Of a DNA stretch of 17,313 bases, positions 1 to 10,608 are shown one piece after another. The notes beneath the pieces are model-generated. The model was given only the letters and a program-made list of their open reading frames with translations, searched no databases and was not told where the DNA came from. Positions within the stretch are counted from its first letter, which is position 1, and each line of letters starts with the position of its first letter. The stretch covers positions 1-17,313 of the forward strand of contig CALMDL010000133.1 in assembly GCA_937864995.1 (NCBI GenBank). Direction: 5' to 3'. This DNA is from an uncultured Candidatus Altimarinota bacterium (GTDB lineage: Bacteria > Patescibacteriota > Gracilibacteria > BD1-5 > UBA6164). Both the position numbers and the translations under genes were made by a program.

Positions 1-708
<708 letters not shown>

Positions 709-735
709 AAAAAAGAAGTTTTTACTTCTTTTTTT
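709..735 (+). terminator. Intrinsic terminator of pheS
   Basis: AAAAAAGAAGT (709-719) pairs with ACTTCTTTTTT (724-734) across a TTTT loop, so the A-tract pairs with the U-tract. It begins one base after the pheS stop codon. Confidence 0.8.
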
Positions 736-736
736 C

Positions 737-766
737 TTGCTAAAAAAAAAGTATAAATTATATTAT
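737..766 (+). promoter_or_regulatory. Candidate sigma70-type promoter for the 793-6567 gene string
   Basis: TTGCTA (737-742) and TATTAT (761-766) are separated by 18 bases and sit between the pheS terminator and the ATG at 793. The same TTGC-18-TAxxAx arrangement recurs before two other transcription units in the window. This is pattern reading only. Confidence 0.45.
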
Positions 767-792
767 AGACATTAAATCATAACTTTTAAAAT

Positions 793-1518
793 ATGTTTTT
801 AAATGAACTTAAAAATTTTTCTCGCTCAAATTGGTGGATTTATTTATTACTTGCTGTTGCTTTAGTTATAGTTTATATAACTTGAAAATGAAATATGCTT
901 GAAATTATAATACTTTTTCTAGCAAATTTTTTATGAAATTTGTTTATAATGGCTATGCAAGCAAATTATACATCAAACAACAATAAAGTTTGAGCAATTT
1001 ATCATATATCATCTGTAATTGTATTTACAATTTTATCTTTTTATTCAGCAATAAAACTTTGACAATCTCAATATATAATATGGCAAATTTGTTATATATT
1101 AGCTGCATTAAAAGCATTTTCATTTTATAACTTCTGAAAAGAAATTAAATTTTTAAATGCATGAAGTATTTGAGTTTTAAATATTTTACTTGTTAGTATT
1201 TTTGTATATTTTGCTTGAAAACAAATAGATTTATGATTATTTAATCTAAATTTCAATGTGGAATTATGAACAATACTTATGGCTCTTGGTTTTTCTTTTG
1301 TTACATCATGACTTGTTAGTATAAATGACACTAGAAGATATTGGTTAAATATAATTTGAGTTTTAGGAATTGTTGCCTGATCTTGAATATTGCTTGTATT
1401 ATCATATATAAATTGAAATATTGATTGAATTTCTTTATGATATTTCATACTTACTTCTACTGTTTTAGTATACTATATTAAATTACTTCCAAAATATTTA
1501 AAATGCAAGAATACTTAA
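793..1518 (+). CDS. Multi-pass membrane protein of unknown function
   Basis: This is a 241-residue protein made almost entirely of hydrophobic segments. About eight membrane spans can be drawn, the first at residues 14-31 (WWIYLLLAVALVIVYITG). Short polar loops include SNNNK and SINDTRRYW, and a basic tail PKYLKCKNT ends the protein. I recognise no catalytic motif. A PnuC-like vitamin transporter was considered because of the span number and size, but the PnuC signature tryptophans are not evident. It is the first gene of a close-packed string, and its last 16 bases overlap the start of the following glycosyl-phosphate transferase, which suggests coupled translation. The start is the first ATG after the promoter-like sequence, preceded by TTTTAAAAT and no Shine-Dalgarno. 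Membrane location is secure; function is unknown. Confidence 0.8.
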
Positions 1519-2570
1519 TTACATTTTTATCTTCTATACTACTTTCATTATTTTTTATAAAAACATTTAAAAAATTATTTTATAAAATTGGTATTTTAGA
1601 TAACCCTAAAAAATATAAATTAACAAGAGATCCAATTCCATATAGTATGTGAGTTGTGTTTTTTATAAGTTTTTTTATACTTAGTTATTTTTTTGTAGAA
1701 TATAATTATAAATTATGACTAATATGGTTATTTTGATTTATAATAACTCTTATAAGTTTTATAGATGATAGATTAAATGTAAGTCCAAAAATAAGATTAT
1801 TAATACAAATAATAATATGAGCAGTTATATGAATAACTTCAATTAAAATTGGTTATATAAGTAATATTTTTTGATGAATAATTGATCTAGAAACATATAA
1901 TTTTACTATACTAAACCATACTATATATCTAATTCCTCTTATATTTACTATTATTTGGTATGTATTTATATTTAATGCGTTAAATTGGTCTGATTGAATA
2001 CAGTGAAATACTTCATGATTATCTCTAATTTCTTTTTTAATTCTTTTTCTTTTATGATTTATACTTTTTTGAAAAGATAATTATGAATGATGAATTGAAA
2101 ATGCAGAATTTATAATGAGTATAAGTATAATACTTGTTTGAATAATCCTTCCTTTTTGGTATTTTGACTTCAATGAAAAAATACTTATGTGAGATAGCTG
2201 AACTATGTTTTTATGATTTATGTTAGCTACTCTTGCTATAATTGCTGGTTGAAAAATAGCAACAGTTTTGGTTGTTTTTTGAATATATAGCGTAGATGCT
2301 ATTTATGTAATTATAAAAAGAATATTAAATAATAAATCTCCTCTTGCTTGAGATTTTACACATTTACATCATAGACTTTTGGATATATGACTTACAAAAA
2401 AACAAGTTTTAGTATCACTATATAGTTTATCTTTTTTCTTTTGATTAACAGCACTATTTCTTGATAAATCAGGAAAAATAATAGTTTTTGCAATAATAGT
2501 TATAGTTGTAATATTTATAAACAAAATAATGGAAACTTTAATTTTAAAAACATGAAAAAGAAAAAAATAG
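1503..2570 (+). CDS. Polyprenyl-phosphate sugar-1-phosphate transferase, WecA/TagO/MraY family (GT4)
   Basis: This integral membrane enzyme family moves a sugar-1-phosphate from a UDP-sugar to undecaprenyl phosphate, the first lipid-linked step of glycan assembly. The 355-residue product has about ten hydrophobic spans and the expected cytoplasmic loops: IDDRLNVSPKIRLL with the Mg-binding Asp pair at 88-89, NALNWSDGIQGN with D164, LMGDSGTMFLGF with D231, and HLHHRL at 287-292. The HHR loop favours the WecA/TagO branch over MraY. In the third loop the usual second Asp (DGxDG) reads Gln (DGIQG), and the partner Asn residues are kept. It overlaps the gene before by 16 bases and the prepilin gene by 19 bases. 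The donor sugar cannot be told from sequence; wall-linked polymer or O-glycan synthesis is likely. Confidence 0.88.
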
Positions 2571-3250
2571 CTTTTACAATGATTGAATTATTAGTTGTTG
2601 TTTCAATTATTTCTATTATATCAATTACATCTATAAATTGATTTTTTAATTTTTTACAAAATAAAGAATTAGTTTTAAAGGCAAATGAAATAAGTCTTTA
2701 TATTGATAATCTTGATAAAAAAATTAAAAATCATGAGATATATGACTATAATGTAATAATTGATAGCTCTTTAAATAATTCATTTATAATTTATGAAAAT
2801 ATTTATGATACAAATCAAAATATAATATTAAATTATAATGTAGCTAATAATCAATGAACTATTAATTTAATATGACTAGCTTGAGAGTTATGGAATTTAA
2901 TAATATATAAAGAAAAAAAACTATATTTTAGTGATAATTTAATATCAAATTCCTCAAATATAAATTTTGAAGAAGCTTATAATTATAAAATTTTATCTAC
3001 TCTTTCATGAGCAACTCAAATAAATAAACTAAATTCAATTGATTTAATTAGATTTGATAAAGAATCTTCAATATTAAAATTGATAAAAATATCAGAAAAT
3101 ATTTGAACAAATGATTTATGAAAAATAGAAATTAAAAATATATGATGAAAAAAAGAGTTTTATAACTCTTGAACTCTCTTAAATAAAAATGAAATTTATC
3201 TTTACTTTGAAAACAAGTGAAAAGAAAATTATTTAAAATTAACTAAGTAA
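2552..3250 (+). CDS. Type IV prepilin-like protein
   Basis: The 232-residue product begins KKKKIAFTMIELLVVVSI, a class III (type IV pilin) signal: a short basic leader, the cleavage region, Phe at +1, Glu at +5 and a hydrophobic helix to about residue 29. Position -1 is Ala rather than the usual Gly. Prepilin peptidase would cut after Ala7, and the helix would then pack into a pilus or pseudopilus. The rest is Asn-, Lys- and Ile-rich, with no cysteine pair and no recognised C-terminal domain. The size is nearer a minor pilin or pseudopilin than a major one. It overlaps the preceding transferase gene by 19 bases and lies 4 bases before fmt. No pilus assembly ATPase or peptidase lies in this window. 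ComEC, encoded about 9 kb downstream, makes a role in DNA uptake plausible but unproven. Confidence 0.85.
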
Positions 3251-3254
3251 AATA

Positions 3255-4241
3255 ATGAGAATCTGATTTTTTTGAACAGGGGAATTTTCTAAAAATATTT
3301 TAAAAGATATTTTGGAAAATACTAATATAGAAGTTGTATTAAGTGTTAGTCAACAAGATAAACCAGTATGAAGAAAACAAGAATTAATACCAACTGAAGT
3401 AAAACAATTAAGTATAGAAAAAAATATCCCTTTACTACAACCTGAAAAACTAAAAAATAACATAGATTTTTTAAATCATTTAAAAAGTTTAAATCTAGAT
3501 TTTATAGTTGTTGTTGCATATTGAAAAATAATTCCAAAAGAAATACTTGAGATTCCAAAATATTGATGCATAAATATACACGGTTCAATTTTACCAAAAT
3601 ATAGATGAGCAAGTCCAATTCAAGAGTCAATTAAAATGTGAGATACAAAAACATGATTAACAATTATGTATATGTCTGAATGAATGGATGAATGAGATAT
3701 ATTGGCAATAAAAGAAGTAGATATAGACATTTTAGACAATACACTAGATATATTCAAAAAATTTGAAAATATATGAGTTCCATTACTAACTCAAACATTA
3801 AATAAAATTGTTTCGTGAGATACAGAACCTATAAAACAAATAGAAGAAAATGCAACTTATTGTTCCAAAATAGACAAAAAAGATGGTCAAATAATATGGA
3901 AAGATGAAACAGCAAAACAAATATATGATAAATTTAAAGCATATACTCCTTGGCCATGAATTTATAGTTATTATAATGATAAAAAAATATCTTTTGAAGG
4001 TTGTTTTTATTATGAAATTGACTTAAGTGATGACGAAGAACTTATTCCTGGAGATGTTATTGAAATAGAAAATGAGCACTATGATGAAAGAAATCCAACA
4101 AGTAAAAATAAAGAAATTTGAGTAATTTGTAAAAGGTGAATTTTCATAATTAAACAAGTAAAACTTGAATGAAAAAAAACAATGGATATAAATACATTTA
4201 TAAATTGATACAGAGAATTTATTAATTATACATTTAATTAA
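3255..4241 (+). CDS. fmt: Methionyl-tRNA formyltransferase
   Basis: The enzyme formylates the methionine on initiator tRNA, using 10-formyl-tetrahydrofolate. The 328-residue length is normal. The N-terminal Rossmann domain opens RIGFFGTGEFS and contains VSQQDKPVGRKQEL. The catalytic set is present: N107 and H109 in NIHGSILPKYRGASPIQ, and D145 in GMDEGDIL. The C-terminal tRNA-binding domain begins around KIDKKDGQIIWKDETAKQIY, followed by KAYTPWPGIYSYY. The ATG is 5 bases after the prepilin stop, with no Shine-Dalgarno. Two genes downstream comes prmC, so initiation and termination factors share this string. I see no truncation, and TGA supplies most of the glycines, including those of FFGTGE and YRGAS. 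Confidence 0.95.
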
Positions 4242-4246
4242 AATTT

Positions 4247-5008
4247 ATGATAAACATTGCACTAAATACTTTTAAAGAAATTATAAGAAACAAATACTTA
4301 TACATGATAGTATTTTTCTGATTAATTTTTATAGCGTTCTCTATAATTCTTTGAAAACTTACTATATGAGAAGACTCTAAAATAATTGTTGATTTTTGAT
4401 TGGCGATGATTGAGATTTTTTGACTTTTATGAGTTTTATTTGTATGAAGTCAATTATTATTTAAAGAAGTAGAATGAAAAACTATATTTTTAATTTTAAG
4501 TAAACCAATCAAAAGATATGAATTCATTTTAGGAAAAATATTATGATTTTCTATGACTATATTTTTGATAACTATTTTTCAATCATTATTATTTTTAATA
4601 GTATTATTTATAAAAGATATAAACATAGACAGCTTGATAATTTGGTCAATTATAAACATATTTTTTAAGCTAGAAATAATGCTTTCTATAGTTTTTTTCT
4701 TGTCTAGTTTTATGTCAAATATGATAGTTGTTGCAACTTCATTTATGATATATTTTGCTTCACATTCTTTTTCTACAATATTAGACTTAGTAAATAGAGC
4801 TTGAAATGTTTTTGTTATTAATTTTGTAAAATTATTACAATTAATATTTCCTCCATTTGAAGCATTAAATACAAAAGATATTATTTGAAATTTTTCTAAT
4901 TTTCCATTTTCTTATTTTGCTTTAAATTCATTTTATTCAATTATTTATTTTTGTATTATTATATATTTTACAGTTATAATATTTTCTAGAAAAAAATTTG
5001 AAAATTAA
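4247..5008 (+). CDS. ABC-2-type transporter permease
   Basis: This 253-residue membrane protein has an N-terminal stretch (NTFKEIIRNKYLYMIVFFGL) with the layout of ABC-2 and NosY-like permeases: an amphipathic cytoplasmic start followed by six hydrophobic spans. The loop LLFKEVEGKTIFLILSKPIK is characteristic of this family (compare E..rgT...llskPisR). The family works as a dimer with a separate ATP-binding subunit to export drugs, lipids or polysaccharides. No ABC ATPase gene lies beside it in this window, which is unusual because the two are normally adjacent. It starts 5 bases after fmt and ends 3 bases before prmC. The substrate cannot be inferred. Confidence 0.75.
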
Positions 5009-5011
5009 AAT

Positions 5012-5857
5012 ATGAAGAAAATAGATTTAAAAAATTATTGATTAAAAATATGATTAAAATCAAGCCAATTAGATATTATAATTCAAAATGAATTAAATAT
5101 ATCTAAAAGTGGCTTGTTTTTGGTTGAAGAAATAGATGAAAAAATATCAGAAAATATAGTAAAAAAATTTAAAAGGCTTCAAGATTGAGAACCATTAGAA
5201 TATATAATAAAAAATGCAGAATTTTATAATTTAGATTTTTATGTAGATAATAGAGTATTAATACCTAGAAACGATACAGAAATAATGGTAGAAATAGCTA
5301 TAAAACAAATAAATAATTTAAATGATGTTTTACTTATTGATGTATGAACTTGAAGTAGTTGTATACCAATATCTATAAATAAAAATTGTAAAGATATAAA
5401 TGAGACTCTTGCTATTGATATTTCTTTAGATGCCTTAGAAGTAAGTAAAACAAATATTAAAAATCATAATTTGAAATGAAAAATATCTCAAATTAATTCT
5501 GATTTATTAACTACAATATTAAAAAATAAATTTTCTCATAAAAATTTAGTAATTACTGCAAACTTACCCTATATAAAAAATAATGATTTTGAAAATATGT
5601 CAAAAGAGACAATTATATATGAACCAAATATTGCTCTTTTTTGATGAATAGATACATGATTTGAATTATATGAAAAACTTATAAAACAAATTATTACTTT
5701 AAAAAATAACAATAATTTTGAAAATATCATTTTATTTATAGAAATTTGATTTGATCAAGAATTATATTCTAAAAATTATTTAAATGAACTTTGATTTAAA
5801 TTTGAATATTTTAAAGATAATAATCAAATAAATAGATGTATAAAAATTGTTTTTTAA
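5012..5857 (+). CDS. prmC: Peptide chain release factor N5-glutamine methyltransferase
   Basis: PrmC (HemK) methylates the Gln of the GGQ motif in class I release factors, using S-adenosylmethionine. The 281-residue product shows the short N-terminal helical domain, then RVLIPRNDTEIMVE (substrate and cofactor approach), the SAM-binding motif I IDVGTGSSCIPIS starting at D110, and the catalytic tetrapeptide at 184-187. That tetrapeptide reads NLPY, where most PrmC proteins have NPPY. Near the end FGGIDTGFELYEKLI matches the family's FGG.DGL.. region. In a cell where UGA is a sense codon, RF2 should be absent, so RF1 would be the only expected substrate; this is inference. It starts 3 bases after the ABC permease, preceded by TTAAAAT. 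Confidence 0.9.
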
Positions 5858-5901
5858 TATATTTATGATAAAATAAAGTTAATTATTTATTTAATTAAAA
5901 T

Positions 5902-6567
5902 ATGGGTTTAGAAGATTTTAGTCCAGAAATAGAATCATCTGAATGAATCTGAAAATCAAATGAAGCTATTAGCGAAGTTTCTGAAAAAGTAAAAGAATCT
6001 TCAAAAAAAGCTGCAGCTTGAGTAAAAAGAACTAAACAAGATGAACAAAAAGCCAAAAAATATGATTTTTTATTGGCTTGATTTTTGGTGAAAATTATTG
6101 TTGATAAAAAATATGACTTTATTTTAGAAGAGTTATTTAAAGTAATCAATCAATCATACCCTTCAAATTTTGTATTATGAATATTGTCACTTATAAATAT
6201 TGATATATCAAATAAAATCAGAGAAAACATAAATAAAGAATTGATAAATTTTTCATATAAATCAAAAGAAATTAAAGAATTTGATGATACAAATATAGAT
6301 TTGGATATAAAAAATAGAATTAATTATTGGATAGAAGATATTATTGATAGTGTAACAATTGAATATTCTTCAATCCAAACATTAAAAATAATTAATTTAC
6401 TAGAAAATGACAAAGAAATAATTGTAAATTATATTGCAAATATAATGTTTTTCTTTCTTAAATCTGTAAATATAAGCATAACTAAAAATAAAGCATTAAA
6501 CATCTCTGATTTTATAATTTCAGAGACTCTAAAATCAATCAAAAAATTAAATATTGAAGAAGTTTAA
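5902..6567 (+). CDS. Hypothetical soluble protein
   Basis: I do not recognise this 221-residue product. The first 55 residues are polar and charged (SEVSEKVKESSKKAAAGVKR), probably a helical or disordered arm. A more hydrophobic helical portion follows (LLAGFLVKIIVDKKYDFILE), and then a mostly helical, Ile-, Asn- and Lys-rich body ends in KSIKKLNIEEV. There is no signal peptide, cysteine or known motif. The ATG, preceded by TTAATTAAAAT, lies 44 bases after prmC and is probably read with it. Part of this gene (from 6184) is open even under the standard code, but the true frame starts at 5902 because in-frame TGA codons are glycine. It may be a lineage-specific protein. Confidence 0.75.
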
Positions 6568-6726
6568 ATTAAAGAAAAATCAAGCTAATTAAATTTGACT
6601 TCTAACAAGTATTGAGTAAAATCCCGGCACAAAACAAGAAAATGTCCATTAATATAATTTAATAAATTTTATTAATGGATTATATTTGCGTTTCTTATAT
6701 TATTTTTAAATTTTAATATTTTTATA
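6568..6726 (+). promoter_or_regulatory. fusA leader region with a long AT-rich hairpin
   Basis: These 159 bases separate the hypothetical gene from fusA. TCCATTAATA (6645-6654) pairs perfectly with TATTAATGGA (6670-6679). After one T-T mismatch, AATTT (6656-6660) pairs with AAATT (6664-6668) over a three-base loop. AAGAAA (6636-6641) and TTTCTT (6691-6696) could extend it further. No clean U-tract follows, so it is a weak terminator candidate and may instead be part of a fusA 5' leader. The patch ATCCCGGCAC (6621-6630) is strikingly GC-rich for this window. A promoter for fusA must lie here, but I cannot place its boxes convincingly. Confidence 0.4.
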
Positions 6727-8871
6727 ATGGCTAAAGTTACTCCATTAAACAAGATTAGAAATATAGGTATTATTGCCCATATCGATGCAGGTAAAACTAC
6801 TTGTACTGAAAGAATCCTATATTACACTGGTAAAATACATAAAATTGGTGAAACTCACAATGGTGAAGGTACAATGGACTGGATGGAACAAGAAAAAGAA
6901 AGAGGTATTACAATTACTTCTGCTGCAACTACTACATTCTGGAAAGATCACCAAATAAACATTATTGATACTCCAGGTCACGTTGACTTTACAATTGAAG
7001 TTGAAAGATCTCTTAGAGTACTTGATGGTTGAGTTGCTGTATTTGATGGTTCTCAATGAGTTGAACCTCAATCAGAAACTGTATGGAAACAAGCTGATAA
7101 ATACAATGTTCCAAGAATCGCATTTGTAAATAAAATGGATAAAATGGGTTGAGATTTTGAAATGTCAGTTAGAACAATTAAACAAAGATTAGCTGGAGAC
7201 AAAGTTATTCCTATTCAATATCCTATTGGACAAGCTGAAACTTTTGAAGGTATCGTTGATTTAATTCTTATGAAAGCATTTCATTTTGAATGAAGCTCAT
7301 GAGAAAAAATTACTGAAATTGAAATTCCTGCTTCTGTTTTAGAAAGATGTAATGAATTAAGAGAAGAAATGGTTGAAAAAATTGCTTCTCAAGATGATGC
7401 ATTAATGGAAAAATATTTTGAAGTTGGTGAATTAACTGTTGAAGAATTAAAAAAAGGTTTAAGAAAAGCTGTTATTAACAATCAATTATACCCTGTAGTT
7501 TGTGGATCTGCTCTACAAAATATTTGAGTACAAATGGTTATTGACTCTGCTGTTGAATTTTTACCAAGTCCAGTTGATGTTAATGAAGCACAAATTGACT
7601 GTAAAGATGTTGATAGCGGTGAAGTATTTAAAAAAATTGCTGTTGCAAATGATTCTTCATTAGCTGCAATCGCATTTAAAATAATGACTGACCCATTTGT
7701 AGGTAAATTAGTATTTACTAGAGTTTATGCTGGTACATTAAAATCTGGTTCATATGTTTACAATGCTACAACTGGTAATAAAGAAAGAGTTTGAAGACTA
7801 CTTCAAATGCATGCTAATAACAGAGTTGAAATTGAAGAAATTTCTGCTTGAAATATTGGTGCAATCGTATGATTAAAAGATACAAAAACTTGAGATACTC
7901 TTTGTGATGTTAATGATAAATTCTTAGTTGAGTCTATTGAATTCCCAGAACCAGTTATCTCAATCTCAGTTGAACCAAAATCAAAAGCTGACCAAGAAAA
8001 AATGGGTATGGCTTTAAATAAATTAGCTGAAGAAGATCCATCTTTCAGAGTTAAAACTGATGAAGAAACTTCTCAAACAATCATTTCTGGTATGGGTGAA
8101 TTACACTTAGATATCATTGTTGATAGAATGAGAAGAGAATTTAAAGTTGAATGTAATGTTGGTGCTCCACAAGTATCTTATAGAGAAACAATTAAAACTC
8201 TTGCTAAAGATGTTGAACATAAATATAGTAAACAAACTTGAGGTAGAGGTCAATATGGTCACGTTATTATTACGTTTGAACCATATAGAGAAATGGATGA
8301 AGAAGATATTAAAGCTGGTGCAAAAGAAAAACCTACTAATAAATTTTTAAATAAAGTTGTTGGTTGAACTATCCCTAAAGAATATATTCCTGGTGTTCAA
8401 AAAGGTTTAAATGAAGCATATAACAGAGGGTTTATCGCTGGATACCCAATGGTTGATATTAAAGCAAGTTTAACATTTGGTTCTTACCATGATGTAGACT
8501 CAAGTGAATTATCATTTAAATTAGCTGCATCTAAAGCATTTCAAGAAGCATGTAGAAGAGCTCAAGCTGTTTTACTTGAACCAATAATGAAAGTTGAAGT
8601 TAATACTCCTGAAGAATACATGGGTGATGTTATCGGACAATTAAACAGTAAAAGAGGTAGAATTGAAGAAATGGGAAACAGAGGTATGGCAAAAATCATT
8701 ACTGCTTTCGTTCCATTATCTGAAATGTTTGGTTACATGACTGACTTAAGATCTGCTTCTCAAGGTAGAGCAACTTACGCTATGGAATTTGATCATTATG
8801 AAGAAGTTCCTACTAACGTAGCTGCAAAAATTAGAGAAGAAAGAGGATTTAAATTATCTGATGATGAATAA
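6727..8871 (+). CDS. fusA: Elongation factor G
   Basis: EF-G is the GTPase that drives ribosomal translocation. The 714-residue length is standard. The GTP-binding motifs are AHIDAGKTT (17-25), the switch region [17 protein letters not shown] (81-85) and NKMD (135-138). Domains II to V follow, with [17 protein letters not shown] in domain [16 protein letters not shown] in domain III and [13 protein letters not shown] [14 protein letters not shown] in domain V. TGA occurs about a dozen times and always at family glycines, as in LDG-G-VAVFDG and [12 protein letters not shown], which is the best single proof of code 25 here. Most of its glycines are GGT, unlike neighbouring genes, as expected for a highly expressed gene. 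It stands alone, with its own leader and a strong terminator. The C terminus DDE is followed by TAA TAA. Confidence 0.98.
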
Positions 8872-8872
8872 T

Positions 8873-8904
8873 AAAAAAACTATACTTTTAAGTATAGTTT
8901 TTTT
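8873..8904 (+). terminator. Intrinsic terminator of fusA
   Basis: ACTATACTT (8879-8887) pairs with AAGTATAGT (8890-8898). The flanking A6 (8873-8878) pairs with the U-tract 8899-8904, giving a 15-bp stem with a two-base nominal loop. It starts immediately after the tandem TAA stops. Confidence 0.88.
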
Positions 8905-9113
8905 ATTGCATTATCTCAAAAATAAGTAAAATAATGTTGCTTAAAAAATTTAAGCAACTAAATTAAAATCAAAATTTTTTAATAAAGTTTCCAAAAGTAA
9001 ATCTTTAAATTAAATAATTTTCACTAAAATCAAAATATTATATATGTAAAAAACAAAATTTTACATATTTTTAAAGATACTATAAGTATACTATATTTAA
9101 TAATTCAAAATAA
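8905..9113. other. Intergenic region with two hairpins upstream of rny
   Basis: No gene is visible in these 209 bases. GTTGCTTAA (8936-8944) pairs with TTAAGCAAC (8950-8958) over five bases. ATATGTAAAA (9042-9051) pairs with TTTTACATAT (9059-9068) over seven bases and is followed by five Ts (9068-9072), so it resembles a weak plus-strand terminator. TAAAATCAAAAT occurs twice (8964-8975 and 9025-9036). TATACT at 9087-9092 could be a -10 box for rny. A short transcript between the fusA terminator and the second hairpin is possible but not shown. Confidence 0.4.
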
Positions 9114-10595
9114 ATGTATTTAGAAATAATAATCTCAGCTATTTTATGAATAGCTGTTAGTAGTGTGTTTTTTTTCGTATGGGAAAACAAAAAAACACTT
9201 AAAGCAAATGACAAAGCTTCAAAATTAATAAAAGAAGCTGAAGAAAAAGCACATAAAATGGTGGAAGAATCTAAAAAAGAAAGTGCTGAAATAATGTCAA
9301 AAGCAGAAAAAATTGAAGAAAGAATTCTAGAAAAAGAAGAAAAAATTGAAGCAAAACTAGAAATTCTTGAAGAAAAACAAGAAAAAATAATGCAAAAAGA
9401 AGATATTATTAAAGAAAAAGAAGAAAAAATTGAAGACTTAAAAATTGAATTAGAATGAAAACTTGCTGAAATTGCAAAATTAACAGAAAATGAAGCTCGT
9501 GAACTATTTTTGAAAAAAATATGAGATAAATATGAAGATGATGCTAAATCGTTAATTATAAAACATAAGAAAAAAATAGAAGATAATAAAAAAGAAATAT
9601 CTCGTGATATTATTTTAAAATCTATTCAACAATATGCTTGAGATGTTACAAGTGAAGTAACAACAACAATAATACCTATTCCTAGCGATGATATAAAAGG
9701 TAAACTTATTGGTAAAGAAGGTAGAAATATTACTACTTTTGAAAGAGCCGCTTGAGTTGCTTTAATTATTGATGATACTCCTGATAGCGTATTTATATCT
9801 GCATTTGACTTATACAGAAGATATATAGCTAAAAAATCCCTAGAAAAATTAATTGAGGATGGTAGAATACAACCTGCAAGAATTGAAGAAGTTGTATTAA
9901 AAACAGAAGAAGAAGCAGATATTTTATTAAAAGAACTAGGAAATAAAGTGCTTGATGAACTAGGTATTACAAATTTACCTGATGAAATAATTCCTGTTAT
10001 TTGAAAACTTAGATTTAGAACTAGTTATGGTCAAAATATAATTAAACATTCTAAAGAAGTAGCATTAATTGCAGAATCTTTAGCGCATGAATTATGAGCA
10101 GATCCTATGCTTTGTAAAATTGGTTGATTACTACATGATATAGGTAAAGCTCTTGATCAAGAATTTGAATGAACTCATCCAGAAATTGGTTGAATACTTG
10201 CAAGAAAATACAAAATTCATCCTAAAGTTGTTGATATGATTGAAAATCATCATTGAGAACAATTTAGTATTAGTTTAGAAGCTGCTATTGTACAAGTAGC
10301 TGATGCAATAAGCTCTGTTAGACCATGAGCTAGAAGAGAAGTTATTGAAGATTACATAAAAAGAGTACAAGAAATGGAAGCATTGGTTACTAGTTTTTCA
10401 TGAGTAAATAAAGCATTTGCATTATCTGCTGGTAGAGAAATAAGAGTATTTGTTGATGCAAAAACTGTATCAGATGTTCATGCAGCTCAATTAGCTCGTG
10501 AAATTGCTGATAATATACAAGAAAAATTAAGTTATCCTTGAGAAGTAAAAGTTAATCTTATAAGAGAATTAAGGGTAATTGAAGTAGCAAAATAA
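9114..10595 (+). CDS. rny: Ribonuclease Y
   Basis: RNase Y is a membrane-anchored endoribonuclease that starts mRNA decay. The 493-residue product has the full domain order: an N-terminal membrane helix (residues 2-20), a long Glu/Lys-rich coiled coil to about residue 145, a KH RNA-binding domain with [10 protein letters not shown] from G196, and an HD domain with H312, H341-D342 (LLHDIGKA) and D397 ([15 protein letters not shown]). The C-terminal portion ends [15 protein letters not shown], as in the family. The ATG was chosen because it puts the membrane helix at the extreme N terminus, as usual for RNase Y. It is followed 13 bases later by ndk, and the two are probably co-transcribed up to the terminator at 11017. 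Nothing appears damaged once TGA is read as Gly. Confidence 0.96.
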
Positions 10596-10608
10596 TTAAT
10601 TAATAAAA

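Noticed and set aside
1125-1448. Minus-strand open frame of 107 codons
   Set aside because: It lies opposite the membrane-protein gene 793-1518, has no recognisable features and ends and starts without gene-like context.
5895-6149. Minus-strand open frame opposite the hypothetical gene at 5902
   Set aside because: It is the antisense of a better-supported plus-strand frame and would cross that gene's start.
6773-7071. Alternative plus- and minus-strand frames inside fusA
   Set aside because: EF-G is unmistakable across this span; the others are by-products of its codon composition.
8905-9113. tRNA or other structured RNA gene in the fusA-rny gap
   Set aside because: No cloverleaf or conserved tRNA boxes are visible; the two hairpins alone do not support a named RNA.
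9165-9458. Stand-alone coiled-coil protein
   Set aside because: It is only the TGA-free part of RNase Y, whose frame runs from 9114 to 10595.
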